Part shown: piece by piece, positions 26,752 through 35,194 of the stretch
How positions within the stretch are numbered: the first letter of the stretch is position 1
Layout of the letters: the number at the start of each line of letters is the position of its first letter
Assembly: GCF_029667115.1 (NCBI RefSeq)
Contig: NZ_JARUIU010000007.1
Span: 62,001 to 126,000 of the forward strand
Direction: 5' to 3'
From: Jeotgalibacillus sp. ET6
GTDB lineage: Bacteria; Bacillota; Bacilli; Bacillales; Jeotgalibacillaceae
DNA: 64,000 nt
Made by a program: the position numbers and the translations under genes
Notes under the pieces: generated by a model
The model's database searches: none
Seen by the model: only the letters and a program-made list of their open reading frames with translations
What the model was told of the DNA's origin: nothing

Positions 26752-27984
26752 CTAGAGATAATGAGGTGGTGAAATTTTTTTTATAAAGAAAATACCGTCC
26801 ATTTGCTCTGCTGGAATTATTAACTTATGCATGGTACCTGACTCTAATATTAGAGTTTTACTGAATAAAAACTTATTTAATGAATTTTGTGAAGCACTTG
26901 AAAAATCTAGGAAAGATACTGGCTTTGTATTATGATTCATATAATCTTCAAGACTTTTTTTAGGTGGTTTCTTTATATCGTAAATAGTTCCCTTATCTAA
27001 AGCAGCCTTGCCTTCATACATGAAAAGACCAAGATAATAGGAGTGGCTTACAATGTCAGGGGTCATTAAGGACCCCATAGGTTTGAACTTAAACATAGTT
27101 TCATAATTCTTGAAAATATGTGAATTATGAGCCCAAATGATTATCCTTTCATTAGGATACAACTCATTACAAATCCATTCTATATTGTCAGCCATCACCT
27201 GATCTCGGAATTTTAAATAAGAGCGACGGTCAACTCTTAGAAAGTCTAAAAAAAGACGCTTATTACTTAACACTTTTTGAATTATTTTATAGAAAATATG
27301 CAAGTCTTTTTTAAGAAATTCATCTTCTAAATCCCCAAGTTTGCTATTTAATTCAGTTATTACATCGAGTAGTTCTTGTTGGTCTTTCTGGTACTCTTGA
27401 GCGATGGTTTTTGGAACTTTTTTTCTGCTCGCTTTATACTTACCAATACGTTTGTACCAGTCAATAGTTACATTATCTATCCTTTTTACAGACAATATAA
27501 AATTTACCGGAATATCAATGTCGATGCTTTCTAAAAACTTTGGGAACAAGTTTTGATTAGTAGATGGCTGGAAGTCGAATCCAAGAAGGTTCAAATCAGT
27601 TTCTTTTATTAATTTAAATAAAGATACGGTTTCTTCTGTTTTCCATAACGAATAGATGGATTTATCCATTAGTTCATTTACTGATAGTTTTTGTTTCAAA
27701 AAATTCGAGCTATAACATTCACTTAATCCACTCTCAAATGCAATAACTTTAAATCCCATCTTATGATATAGGAATTCAATTAGCTTGGATTTTAATAAAT
27801 TATGCTCTGCAACCCCATGGCCATTTTCACCCATCCATACTATTCTCTTATTTTTTAAAACCCTTTCTAAAAAATGAAAATCCTCCATTTTAACGTCAAT
27901 TAAGGTCTCCATACCGATAGAATGTTCTTTCACCCATTCTGCAGACCTATTGTATTTTCTGTTTATGAATTGGAAATTTTTCAT
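26752..27984 (-). CDS. Erythromycin esterase family protein
   Basis: A 410-residue protein with an ATG 7 nt after AGGAGAT. It carries the Ere superfamily active-site pattern: WMGENGHGVAEHNLLKSKLI (Glu near 53, His near 56 and His 61), then FKVIAFESGLSE, and a later IIIWAHNSHIFKN. Characterised Ere enzymes open the macrolide lactone ring by hydrolysis; chromosomal Bacillus homologues such as YbfO-like proteins are often of unproven function. The gene is intact but strikingly AT-rich and lies between pseudogenes, so lateral acquisition is likely. Confidence 0.85.
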   Translation of the reverse strand: MKNFQFINRKYNRSAEWVKEHSIGMETLIDVKMEDFHFLERVLKNKRIVWMGENGHGVAEHNLLKSKLIEFLYHKMGFKVIAFESGLSECYSSNFLKQKLSVNELMDKSIYSLWKTEETVSLFKLIKETDLNLLGFDFQPSTNQNLFPKFLESIDIDIPVNFILSVKRIDNVTIDWYKRIGKYKASRKKVPKTIAQEYQKDQQELLDVITELNSKLGDLEDEFLKKDLHIFYKIIQKVLSNKRLFLDFLRVDRRSYLKFRDQVMADNIEWICNELYPNERIIIWAHNSHIFKNYETMFKFKPMGSLMTPDIVSHSYYLGLFMYEGKAALDKGTIYDIKKPPKKSLEDYMNHNTKPVSFLDFSSASQNSLNKFLFSKTLILESGTMHKLIIPAEQMDGIFFIKKISPPHYL

Positions 27985-28324
27985 CGAGATCTCCTACTGT
28001 TCATAGTTTTTGATTAACAATACCAAAGTGCATCTACACAAGAGAATTTTCTTGCATGAAAAAAATTCTAAAAAACCTTTAAGTCTTTTGGATAATCCCT
28101 GACTGAAATTTATGATCATGAATGAAAATGTTTGGACTCTTGGTCCATTAATTAAAGATCCATGTTTAGAAAACCCTATTGGCAACCTCAGAGGGATCAA
28201 ACAAGATAATTAAAAATCCTTAAAATTCTTTATTTAGTTGTAAATAGATTGGTTCTCCCCAGAAGTATGTTGAAACCTTAGATGAGATTCATTTGGTACA
28301 CCATTATCCTATATAGAAATTAGT

Positions 28325-29220
28325 TGAGGTTTTGTTTGTACAATTGTAGTACTTTGCTGCTAATTTATACTTCTTATTGTTAAAATAATAATCTCCTAAA
28401 ATACGTGAATAAATTAGGTTCTCATAGTGTAGTTCCCTCTCAGCTAAGAAAGGTAATACTTTTTTAATCATTAAGTCTTCAAATGAGCTATTAAATCCTT
28501 TAATTAATTAGGTATAAACTTCAAACTCGTATACATATATTGAGTCAAAAGGGTCCAACTGAGTGGTCAAGTCTAGTCCTGCTTCTAACCACTTTTTGGC
28601 ATTCCTTAAATCCCTATTCGTGTAATACTCTTTCATTAAACCGGAGACCGGCATGATTTTTTTGAGTATCGGGCTAATATTATGTAACTCATAACTTTTT
28701 AAGTAAGAATCAATGGCTTGATCAGATTTTCTTTGTATGGAATATAATTCTCCAATATTTTGCCTGCAAATGGCGTGGATATCGCTAGCACTCATGTTAA
28801 GAGCAGTAATTTCGGCAAAATGATAGCTCTCAATAGCGTCCTCAAATTCATTAGCCAGTTGAAAGGAGGTTCCGATCAATATCTGACATTCAGCATAAAA
28901 TAACACAGCTTATGAATTTCAACTAATCTTATCAGGGGAGTATTGGCTAATATAGTTCATCAGACGATTCCTTATTCGCTTGCAATAAGCATTTAAACCA
29001 ATCATGACATATTTTAAAGACACTATTTTCTTCTTTTGAATGAGAGTTTATTTTTAATCTTTCATTTAAAAGCCTTATTATTTCTGCTGGCGGATTCATA
29101 TAACCGTTTTCAATTTTTGATAAATAGGAAACAGAAATAAATCCTCGTGATAATTCTGTCTGTGTCATCTTTGCTTTTTTCTATAGTATCTAATTCTATA
29201 ACCTGGATTAGTTTCCACAT
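28325..29220 (-). pseudogene. Decayed HTH-TPR regulator (PlcR/NprR/Rap-like architecture)
   Basis: Fragments in order along the minus strand give an N-terminal XRE helix-turn-helix (YRIRYYRKKQR, then MTQTELSRGFISVSYLSKIE) and TPR-like helices (FEDAIESYHFAEITALNM; SDQAIDSYLKSYELHN), then LPFLAERELHYENLIYSRIL. Three lesions separate them: a one-base shift near 29168, a break with several stops at about 28907-28969, and an in-frame TAA at 28508-28510 before a further readable TPR segment to about 28325. Intact relatives sense signalling peptides; this copy cannot make a full protein. Confidence 0.75.
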
Positions 29221-29414
29221 GTAACCTTCTAAAACTAATTATAGAGAATGACTATATTATCTCCTTATTTTTTCCTTATTTTATAAGAAATTATAAAAGA
29301 AGTAAATGTTACTTATTATTCAATATTTATTGTTATACATCGTTTTGTATAATTTAAATTTTATAAAATTGTAAAATTTTATTTTTTGTGCCTTAAAATA
29401 TCAGTTTTCCTTAA

Positions 29415-30157
29415 GATGATTATATGAAAAATGTCCAACTGAAAGCTGGCTATAATCTTCAAATTGCGACCGAAGGTCAATATACGCTTGCCTATGAGAT
29501 TTTTTCAAATCCAACGGATACACGTACGCTCATTCCTTTTCTTAATTCGATTGAACAGCACTTCTTTAAACTTCCTACTTTTATAGTCGCAGATGCCGGT
29601 TATGGAAGTGAAGAAAATTATCAGGATGTACTGGACAATCGGGAGAGTACACCATTGATTACCTACAATACGTATCGGAAAGAACAAAAGAAACGCAATC
29701 AGAAAAATGTGTTTAATTCGGCCAACTGGAACTACAATAATGAAACAGATTCCTTCCAATGCCCAAATGACCAACAACTCACCTTCCGTTATCATTCCCG
29801 TAAGACCGATCGCAAGGGCTTTACCAGGGAATACAAAGTATACGAAAGTGAGAACTGTATGGGTTGTCCATTCCGTTCGGAATGGACCAAAGCAAAAGAA
29901 GGAAACAATCGAAAGATCTTTATGAACCCAAAATGGGAACAACAAAAAGAACAAATTAGAACATTGCTTTCAGAAGAAAAAGCGGGAAAAATCTACGGAA
30001 GACGGAAATAGACGTAGAGCCAGTTTTTGGATTTCTGAAGGCTAATTTAGGTTTCACCCGGTTATCTGTCCGAGGAAAAACCCGAGTGAAAAATGAATTG
30101 GGGTTTGCGCTAATGGCTGTGAACTTGAGAAAGTTCGCAGCCATTAGCGCAAGATAA
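29415..30157 (+). pseudogene. IS1182-family transposase remnant
   Basis: The 5' half is missing: homology begins abruptly at about 29415 (DDYMKNVQLKAGYNLQIAT), the middle of an IS1182-type DDE transposase, and continues with FIVADAGYGSEENY and the Cys-containing ENCMGCPFRSEW. A one-base deletion in an A-run near 30005 shifts the frame; the end is readable afterwards as VEPVFGFLKANLGFTRLSVR to a stop at 30157. It cannot transpose by itself. The right end of the element probably lies near 30255, where a truncated VOC gene begins. Confidence 0.88.
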
Positions 30158-30247
30158 CCCAGTAACCAAACAAACTACCAATAGAAAAAAGGCACCGCTC
30201 ATCAAAAATGGTGTGCAGTACCTTCTTTTTCTGAATTTCAGCTAGTT

Positions 30248-30502
30248 ATGTCCCAGCCTCTGTTTTATATGTTTAAAGGCAGAAGGAAAAAATTCTTATT
30301 AACAGAAAGACTCTTAAAAATTGTAAATGGTTCAGATCAAAGCTACCCCATCTTTTACTCAAAAGATATTGAAGGTACATATGAAAAGCTAAAAGATCAT
30401 GGTGTTCGCATCAATGTGCTGCAAAAAGACGGTGTAAACCATTATTTTGATTTTTACGATCCGGACGGGAATCGGTTGCAGATGTGTTATTTTGATGATT
30501 AA
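30248..30502 (+). pseudogene. VOC (glyoxalase-fold) protein, 5'-truncated
   Basis: The reading frame gives only the C-terminal half of a vicinal-oxygen-chelate protein: YPIFYSKDIEGTYEKLKDHG, then NHYFDFYDPDGNRLQMCYF with the metal-binding Glu/Asp region. The N-terminal half is replaced by sequence coming from the end of the IS1182 remnant, which suggests that the insertion cut the gene. A full family member has about 120-130 residues; about 70 remain. No ribosome binding site precedes the first ATG. Confidence 0.7.
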
Positions 30503-30746
30503 ATATAAATTTTTCTGATAAACGCGGTAGATTAATAGTAAATTTAGTTACCACTCTACCAACTAACTGAATTTTTTGATATATTCTAATTTGTAATGTA
30601 TTTATTTCTTAGGTCCCAGTTTTCACGGTCGGAGGAATATGCTTTCTGCAAGCCCTAAAGGTTTTACTGTTTTACTTTCAGGCTTTTAAATCCGGATGTT
30701 GTCATTCATTCAAGGATGCTTGGATTACAAAATGGGAGGCTTTAAA

Positions 30747-31238
30747 ATGAGAACAATGGCAGAAGGTAATACGTTAATCACTGAACGCACGTTTTCTGTT
30801 TCGCAGGAGAGGCTGTTTCAGGCTTTTACAAATTCAAATGAACTTGAAGCGTGGTGGGGTCCTGAAGGCTGGCAAACAGAAAACAAGCGGTTTGAATTCG
30901 AGCCGGGCGGAATCTGGCACTACTGCATGAAATGCGAGGATGAAAGCCAGGGTGATTTCTACGGCATGGAATCGTGGGGGATTGGAAAATTCAAAGAAAT
31001 CCAGGCACCTGAAAGATTTCACTATGAGGATATGTTTTCTGATCAGCAAGGCAACGTGAACGCGGAAATGCCTGCAATGGATATAAAAGTTGAATTCAAA
31101 CCGACAGATGGTGGCACGATGGTGGTGACGACCACAACATTTGATTCACCTGAAACATTAGAAAAAATGAGTGAGATGGGCATGATCGAAGGATATAACT
31201 CACAGATGACAAAACTGACCAACTACTTATCTGAATAG
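30747..31238 (+). CDS. SRPBCC-superfamily protein (AHSA1-like)
   Basis: The ATG at 30747 follows GGGAGGCTTTAAA, giving 163 residues. It begins with the ligand-binding fold pattern NTLITERTFSVSQERLFQAF followed by EAWWGPEGWQT and FEFEPGGIWHY, typical of Activator of Hsp90 ATPase homologue 1-like proteins in Bacillus. These bind hydrophobic ligands, and function is usually unknown. Upstream in-frame sequence lacks a good ribosome binding site. A hairpin terminator lies just downstream (31249-31311). Confidence 0.85.
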   Translation: MRTMAEGNTLITERTFSVSQERLFQAFTNSNELEAWWGPEGWQTENKRFEFEPGGIWHYCMKCEDESQGDFYGMESWGIGKFKEIQAPERFHYEDMFSDQQGNVNAEMPAMDIKVEFKPTDGGTMVVTTTTFDSPETLEKMSEMGMIEGYNSQMTKLTNYLSE

Positions 31239-31248
31239 AAGCTTACGG

Positions 31249-31311
31249 GGCAGCCGGGAAAAGATTCTTACGTGTACTTACTGCACGGGAATTTTCAGGC
31301 TGCCTTTTATT
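31249..31311 (+). terminator. Terminator hairpin
   Basis: GGCAGCC (31249-31255) and GGCTGCC (31298-31304), with additional inner pairing of GGGAAAA against TTTTC, are followed by TTTTATTT. The long loop makes it a moderate candidate. Confidence 0.6.
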
Positions 31312-31349
31312 TAGGAAAAATGGTAAAAGAATTTGATAGGGGATGCTGA

Positions 31350-31517
31350 ATGAAACATTTACTTTGGGCAATCTTAGGGGCCTGCATAGCATGGGGTGCC
31401 ATTAGCTGCTTTACAGGTGACTGGGACATGTGGGGGTTAACCTGCTTAATTATAGGAATCGGAACAGGATACGGGATTCGAAAATATAGCGAAGAAAAAC
31501 CAGAAGGAAAAATATAG
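31350..31517 (+). CDS. Small two-helix membrane protein
   Basis: A 55-residue ORF starting with ATG at 31350 (TAGGGGATGCTGA upstream). Two hydrophobic segments, MKHLLWAILGACIAWGAI and MWGLTCLIIGIGTGYGI, are separated by a short acidic turn, and the protein ends in a charged tail. No family is recognised. It lies 78 bp before the S41 protease gene on the same strand and may be co-transcribed with it. Its short length is the main reason for doubt. Confidence 0.5.
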   Translation: MKHLLWAILGACIAWGAISCFTGDWDMWGLTCLIIGIGTGYGIRKYSEEKPEGKI

Positions 31518-31595
31518 AAAGAACAATAAAAGTAAATAATGTTGAAACTTTTCAAAACATTTCCACGTAAAAAATCAAAAGAAGGTGGGGATGAG

Positions 31596-33101
31596 ATGAA
31601 AAAATTCATGGGCATTGGACTATTGTCAGTCGCATTGCTTTCAGGGTGTACCCAAGCTGATTCTATCAGAGAAGAAAGCCTCGAGAATGAGCTTGTAGTT
31701 AATCGTACGTTTGAGGAACCGCCTGCAATTGCAGCTTATCTGCCGGATTTTGAGGAGACTGAAATTCCAGAGCTTTCGACTGACATGCTTCAATCCATTA
31801 CAGAAGAACGTGAACTTGCAGGCCAGCTTTCACAGGAGGACATGGTAAAGGACTTGGAGACATTTTTGAGTGCGATGCGCTACGGCTTCGGGCCATATGA
31901 ATTTTATGGAGGAGATGAAGCATTTTTGGCTGCAGCGGATGAAGTTGAAAACTGGATTCACTCCTCTGCTGAAGTGAGAAGCGGCAAAGAATATTCGAAA
32001 AAGCTGCGGGAATCGTTTTCATTTGTTGAAGACCAGCATTTTTACATTGAGGGATTGAATCCATTTCAAAAAGAAGTGGCTCCAGTCGGAGTTGAGGAAT
32101 GGCAGTTTACAAAGGAGGAAAATGCATACTTTTTTAATAGCGAGGAAGTTGAGCTTATCAATAATGAATCCCCGAAGAATTATATCAAATCGTCTTTCGA
32201 TGAAAAAGGCGAGCTGATCTACTTTGCTGCAGCAATGACCCAGGAAAGTGAAGAGGAATGGACGCTTGAAACCGATTCAGATACGTATAGAGCTGTTCCC
32301 TTTCAATTGACCACGCATTCAGAAGGGCAAGAACCGTTTAACATTAGTGAAACAGACGAAGGAATTTCTGTTGTAACATTTCGTACAATGATGGTTCACG
32401 AAGAAGATTTTTTTACATATGAAGATATGCTGTCGGCAGTGGATTATATAAAGGAAGCACCAGCAGCAATACTGGACCTGAGAAATAACGGTGGGGGAAA
32501 TGGTTTTTTCTCGACGCGGTTTATTCATGATCTGACAGGGTCTCCCCCAACAGGTACGGAGTCTATCTGGATTGATACCAATACGAACCATGTTTTATTG
32601 TCAACCATAAGAGAATTGTACCAGCAGCAAGGGGCAATACTGGAAACTTTCTATGAACATCTTCCGCCAGAAATATATGGAGGATACGACGTTGACTATT
32701 TGCCCGTGGTCCCAGATGCTGGGGTTACAACCTTTGGAACGGCATGGGCAGGAACAGACGTTGAAATTTCCAAAGAACCGTCTCTAGATATTCCGCTTTA
32801 TATCTTGATGAATGAAAATACGGCTTCAGCTGCCGAACTGATTATAGAGGGGCTAATGAAATATGAAAACACGATTCTAATTGGAAGTACAACGTCAGGT
32901 GCCTTTACGAGTGATGCAGGATCCTTGTTCTTTCTGCCTCATTCAGGCGTTATGATTGGCATGCCATCGAGTTTATCGATCGGTCCATACTCTTATCAAA
33001 GAGAAGGGGTTGGCATTGAACCAGACGTCTGGATTTCAGGCGGCGGTGCAATGGAGCGCACGGTTAAATGGGCAGAGAGTGCTTTGTCCGATGAAGAATA
33101 A
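31596..33101 (+). CDS. S41-family (tail-specific/CtpA-like) peptidase, lipoprotein
   Basis: Starts at the ATG at 31596 (GAAGGTGGGGATGAG upstream), giving 501 residues. The lipobox LSGC is at 15-18, so the protein is surface-anchored. The S41 protease core lies at about 270-490: ILDLRNNGGGNGFFS and the nucleophile segment NENTASAAELIIEGL with the Ser before AAE, then ILIGSTTSGAF. No PDZ domain is obvious, unlike CtpA. S41 enzymes degrade or trim misfolded or tagged proteins; the substrate is unknown. The N-terminal ~230 residues are unassigned. Confidence 0.87.
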   Translation: MKKFMGIGLLSVALLSGCTQADSIREESLENELVVNRTFEEPPAIAAYLPDFEETEIPELSTDMLQSITEERELAGQLSQEDMVKDLETFLSAMRYGFGPYEFYGGDEAFLAAADEVENWIHSSAEVRSGKEYSKKLRESFSFVEDQHFYIEGLNPFQKEVAPVGVEEWQFTKEENAYFFNSEEVELINNESPKNYIKSSFDEKGELIYFAAAMTQESEEEWTLETDSDTYRAVPFQLTTHSEGQEPFNISETDEGISVVTFRTMMVHEEDFFTYEDMLSAVDYIKEAPAAILDLRNNGGGNGFFSTRFIHDLTGSPPTGTESIWIDTNTNHVLLSTIRELYQQQGAILETFYEHLPPEIYGGYDVDYLPVVPDAGVTTFGTAWAGTDVEISKEPSLDIPLYILMNENTASAAELIIEGLMKYENTILIGSTTSGAFTSDAGSLFFLPHSGVMIGMPSSLSIGPYSYQREGVGIEPDVWISGGGAMERTVKWAESALSDEE

Positions 33102-33156
33102 AACCAGCTTCTGTTTATTGTATAAAGACTAAAAGAGGATCTATCTAATTTTATCT

Positions 33157-33294
33157 ATGAGGTTGGGACATAACTGGAAAAATACTAAAATGAGTCAAAA
33201 AATACTTATTAGAATGAGGTGTACGGAAGGCGGCGTCCCCCTGATGAATCGAATGTAGAGCTTGAGGCACTTTTGTCTCAGGCTCTTTTTTCTA
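33157..33294 (+). repeat. Dispersed repeat, truncated copy B, with terminator
   Basis: GAGGTTGGGACATAA at 33157 matches the left end of the repeat and AGAGCTTGAGGCACTTTTGTCTCAGGCTCT (about 33258-33288, here described in two overlapping pieces) matches its right-hand hairpin; the middle keeps only AATGAGGTGTACGGAAGGCGG. The hairpin is followed by TTTTTT and probably terminates the S41 peptidase transcript. Confidence 0.7.
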
Positions 33295-33325
33295 AAATAT
33301 AGAATTACACCAATAGTTTTGATTC

Positions 33326-33395
33326 TTGACAGCACAACTACTCTGTTTTACTATATACTAGTAATAAGTTATACTAAGTACCAGTATTAATACTG
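33326..33395 (+). promoter_or_regulatory. PadR-DUF1048 operon promoter and operator dyad
   Basis: TTGACA (33326-33331) and TACTAT (33349-33354) are 17 bp apart. Downstream, CAGTATTAATACTG (33382-33395) is a perfect 14-bp palindrome, and TACTAGTA (33357-33364) is another. PadR repressors bind such palindromes in their own promoters, so autorepression is likely. Confidence 0.7.
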
Positions 33396-33435
33396 TAAAC
33401 CAGAGTCGAAAATACAAAGGCATATGGAGGGTGAA

Positions 33436-33774
33436 ATGGATAATTTCAGAGAAATGCTGAAAGGGGTGCTTGAGGGATGTGTGCTTGAGATCATCAGCCG
33501 CGGCGAAACCTATGGTTATGAAATCACACAGCAGCTGCGGGAGCTTGGTTTCACTGATGTAGTGGAAGGAACGGTTTACACCATTACTATGAGGCTTGAA
33601 AAAAACAATCTGGTGGACATTAAGAAAAAGCCATCCACTATGGGTCCCCCAAGAAAATTTTACACACTCAATGCAGCAGGACATGAGCATCTTGAAACGT
33701 TTTGGAGAAAGTGGGAATTCGTCTCAAGTAAAATCAGCGAAGTGAAAGCAAAAAAAATTCAAAAGGATGTGTAG
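33436..33774 (+). CDS. PadR-family transcriptional repressor
   Basis: Starts at the ATG at 33436, 6 nt after GGAGGGTGAA, giving 112 residues. The winged helix is typical: [42 protein letters not shown] and [20 protein letters not shown], followed by one C-terminal dimerisation helix (PadR-s1 group). It is the first gene of an operon with three DUF1048 genes and probably controls its own promoter through the palindrome at 33382-33395. The inducer is unknown, but PadR-s1 repressors often respond to hydrophobic drugs or phenolics. Confidence 0.92.
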   Translation: MDNFREMLKGVLEGCVLEIISRGETYGYEITQQLRELGFTDVVEGTVYTITMRLEKNNLVDIKKKPSTMGPPRKFYTLNAAGHEHLETFWRKWEFVSSKISEVKAKKIQKDV

Positions 33775-33775
33775 C

Positions 33776-34108
33776 ATGAGCATATTCGAGAAGATTATCG
33801 GCAGCATGAACGACAAGCGGGAATGGAAGGCGATGGAGGCGCGGGCAGAAACACTTCCAAGTGAATACCACAATGCTTACAAAGCAATGCAAAAATATCT
33901 GTGGAACACTGGGGGCATAATCGATTGGCAGGAAACGAAACTGGTCTTTACACACATCATTGACCTGCTTGAAGAAGCAGCCGCCAACGACAAACGCGTG
34001 AAAGAAGTGACCGGCGGTGACGTAGCAGCCTTCTGCGACGAACTGGTCGTGGATGCAAAATCCTGGAGAGATAAGGAAAGGCAGAAGCTGAACGACTCGA
34101 TTAAATAA
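33776..34108 (+). CDS. DUF1048 protein, first of three paralogues
   Basis: A 110-residue helical protein starting at the ATG at 33776, immediately after the padR stop, with AAAGGATG as ribosome binding site. DUF1048 hallmarks are [38 protein letters not shown] and the C-terminal [14 protein letters not shown]. The fold is a small helical bundle, cytoplasmic, of unknown function, nearly always next to PadR-s1 genes. It is more similar to the third paralogue than to the second (shared DVAAFCDEL). Confidence 0.9.
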   Translation: MSIFEKIIGSMNDKREWKAMEARAETLPSEYHNAYKAMQKYLWNTGGIIDWQETKLVFTHIIDLLEEAAANDKRVKEVTGGDVAAFCDELVVDAKSWRDKERQKLNDSIK

Positions 34109-34153
34109 TGTTATTTTGATAAACAGATTCGTTCCTTAAAGGAGGAAGCTGAT

Positions 34154-34507
34154 ATGAGCTTTTTAGAAAAAATAACCGGCAGTGATCTGACAAGAGATAT
34201 AAAAAGTTTTGAAGTACGTGCAAAAAAGTTGCCAGCTGACTATCAAATTGCCTGGAACGAAATTGCATGCAGTCTCTGGGTCCACGGCAGTTTCAGCGGT
34301 CGAAATCTGATTCCGATTTTTGAGAATGTCCTTGAACTGCTTGAAGTGACATCAGCACAGGGCCAGAGTATTGATGAAGTATTCGGAGATGATATTAAAG
34401 GCTTTAGCGCGGCGATTGTGGGTGGTGAAGGGGCTAAAACGTACCGGGATAAATGGCGTGAACAACTCAACAAAAGCGTCATGAAAAAATTGGGAGGGCT
34501 GACATGA
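34154..34507 (+). CDS. DUF1048 protein, second paralogue
   Basis: A 117-residue protein with an ATG behind AAAGGAGGAAGCTGAT. It has the family frame FLEKITGSDLTRDIKSFEVRA, LPADYQIAWNEIACSLWV and IDEVFGDDIKGFSAAIVGG, but replaces the conserved DVAAFCDEL with DIKGFSAAI, so this copy has diverged in function or partner surface. Its stop overlaps the third paralogue's ATG (ATGA), meaning the two are translated together. Confidence 0.88.
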   Translation: MSFLEKITGSDLTRDIKSFEVRAKKLPADYQIAWNEIACSLWVHGSFSGRNLIPIFENVLELLEVTSAQGQSIDEVFGDDIKGFSAAIVGGEGAKTYRDKWREQLNKSVMKKLGGLT

Positions 34508-34830
34508 ACTTTAAAAAAATCATAGAAGAAAAAAAGGAATGGAGAGCCACTGTCTCACGTGTCAAACACCTACCGCAAGATTACCAGATTGTTTATAAAG
34601 AAATTCAAAAATACCTGTTCAAAGTAGGTCCTGTTGAACTAAATGAAGGGAACGGGCTGCTGTTGGAAATTCTCAGCTTCTTTGAAGAGAATGCGGCTTC
34701 CGGAAAAGCTGTGCTTGACGTCACAGGAACTGACGTTGCGGCTTTTTGCGATGAGTTGATTGGGGATTCAAAGACATACGCTGATCTATATTTGGATTCG
34801 GTTAATATCGATAAAGGTAAGGAAAAGTAG
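34504..34830 (+). CDS. DUF1048 protein, third paralogue
   Basis: A 108-residue DUF1048 protein, translationally coupled to the preceding gene by a 4-bp overlap. Conserved blocks are FKKIIEEKKEWRATVSRVK, LPQDYQIVYKEIQKYLF and [15 protein letters not shown]. It lacks the glycine-rich N-terminal turn of the other two. It is the last gene of the PadR operon; the function is unknown, with heteromeric assembly of the three paralogues a reasonable guess. Confidence 0.88.
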   Translation: MNFKKIIEEKKEWRATVSRVKHLPQDYQIVYKEIQKYLFKVGPVELNEGNGLLLEILSFFEENAASGKAVLDVTGTDVAAFCDELIGDSKTYADLYLDSVNIDKGKEK

Positions 34831-35141
34831 AAGAAGTTTTTTCCGCGAGAAAGTTTTGCGGAAATGCCGAATCATTCCATTTGTTGAAGTAATAAAGCTT
34901 TGGAAAAAGGAATGATAATCTGACTGAATAAAGGAGATCTATGCTTAACTCCCTCATTATTCAGATTTTATTTTATCATTGTAGTAAGTATTACAGAGTA
35001 GTGAAGTGATGTGGATCAGTAACTATACAGTGAGTGAAACATGCAGTGATTTCTTTAATGAACTGATGCCATTGTTATATCTCTATTTGATGTCCTGCAA
35101 AAGCTTCAGACATACCTCTGTACAGAAAGAGCTTTAGAATT
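34831..35141. other. Intergenic region without a recognised gene
   Basis: A hairpin with arms TTTCCGC and GCGGAAA lies near 34840-34867, and CATTCC/GGAATG arms lie at about 34875-34915. No ORF with a ribosome binding site was seen on either strand. Confidence 0.5.
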
Positions 35142-35186
35142 AAAGGCCAACAACCCCCTTTTTCACTAAAGTGGAATGTTGGCCTT
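35142..35186 (-). terminator. Terminator of the AIM24-family gene
   Basis: AAAGGCCAACA (35142-35152) and TGTTGGCCTT (35177-35186) form a 10-bp stem around a 24-nt loop. On the minus strand the stem is followed by TTTAATTCT. It starts 9 bp past the stop codon of the gene at 35195. Confidence 0.65.
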
Positions 35187-35194
35187 CATCTTTA

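Noticed and set aside
27994-28200. Minus-strand 68-codon ORF downstream of the HTH-TPR remnant
   Set aside because: No ribosome binding site, no recognisable protein pattern, and it lies in decayed AT-rich DNA.
29415-30157. Programmed frameshift in the IS1182 transposase
   Set aside because: The 5' half of the gene is missing as well, and this family is normally made from one frame, so decay is the simpler reading.
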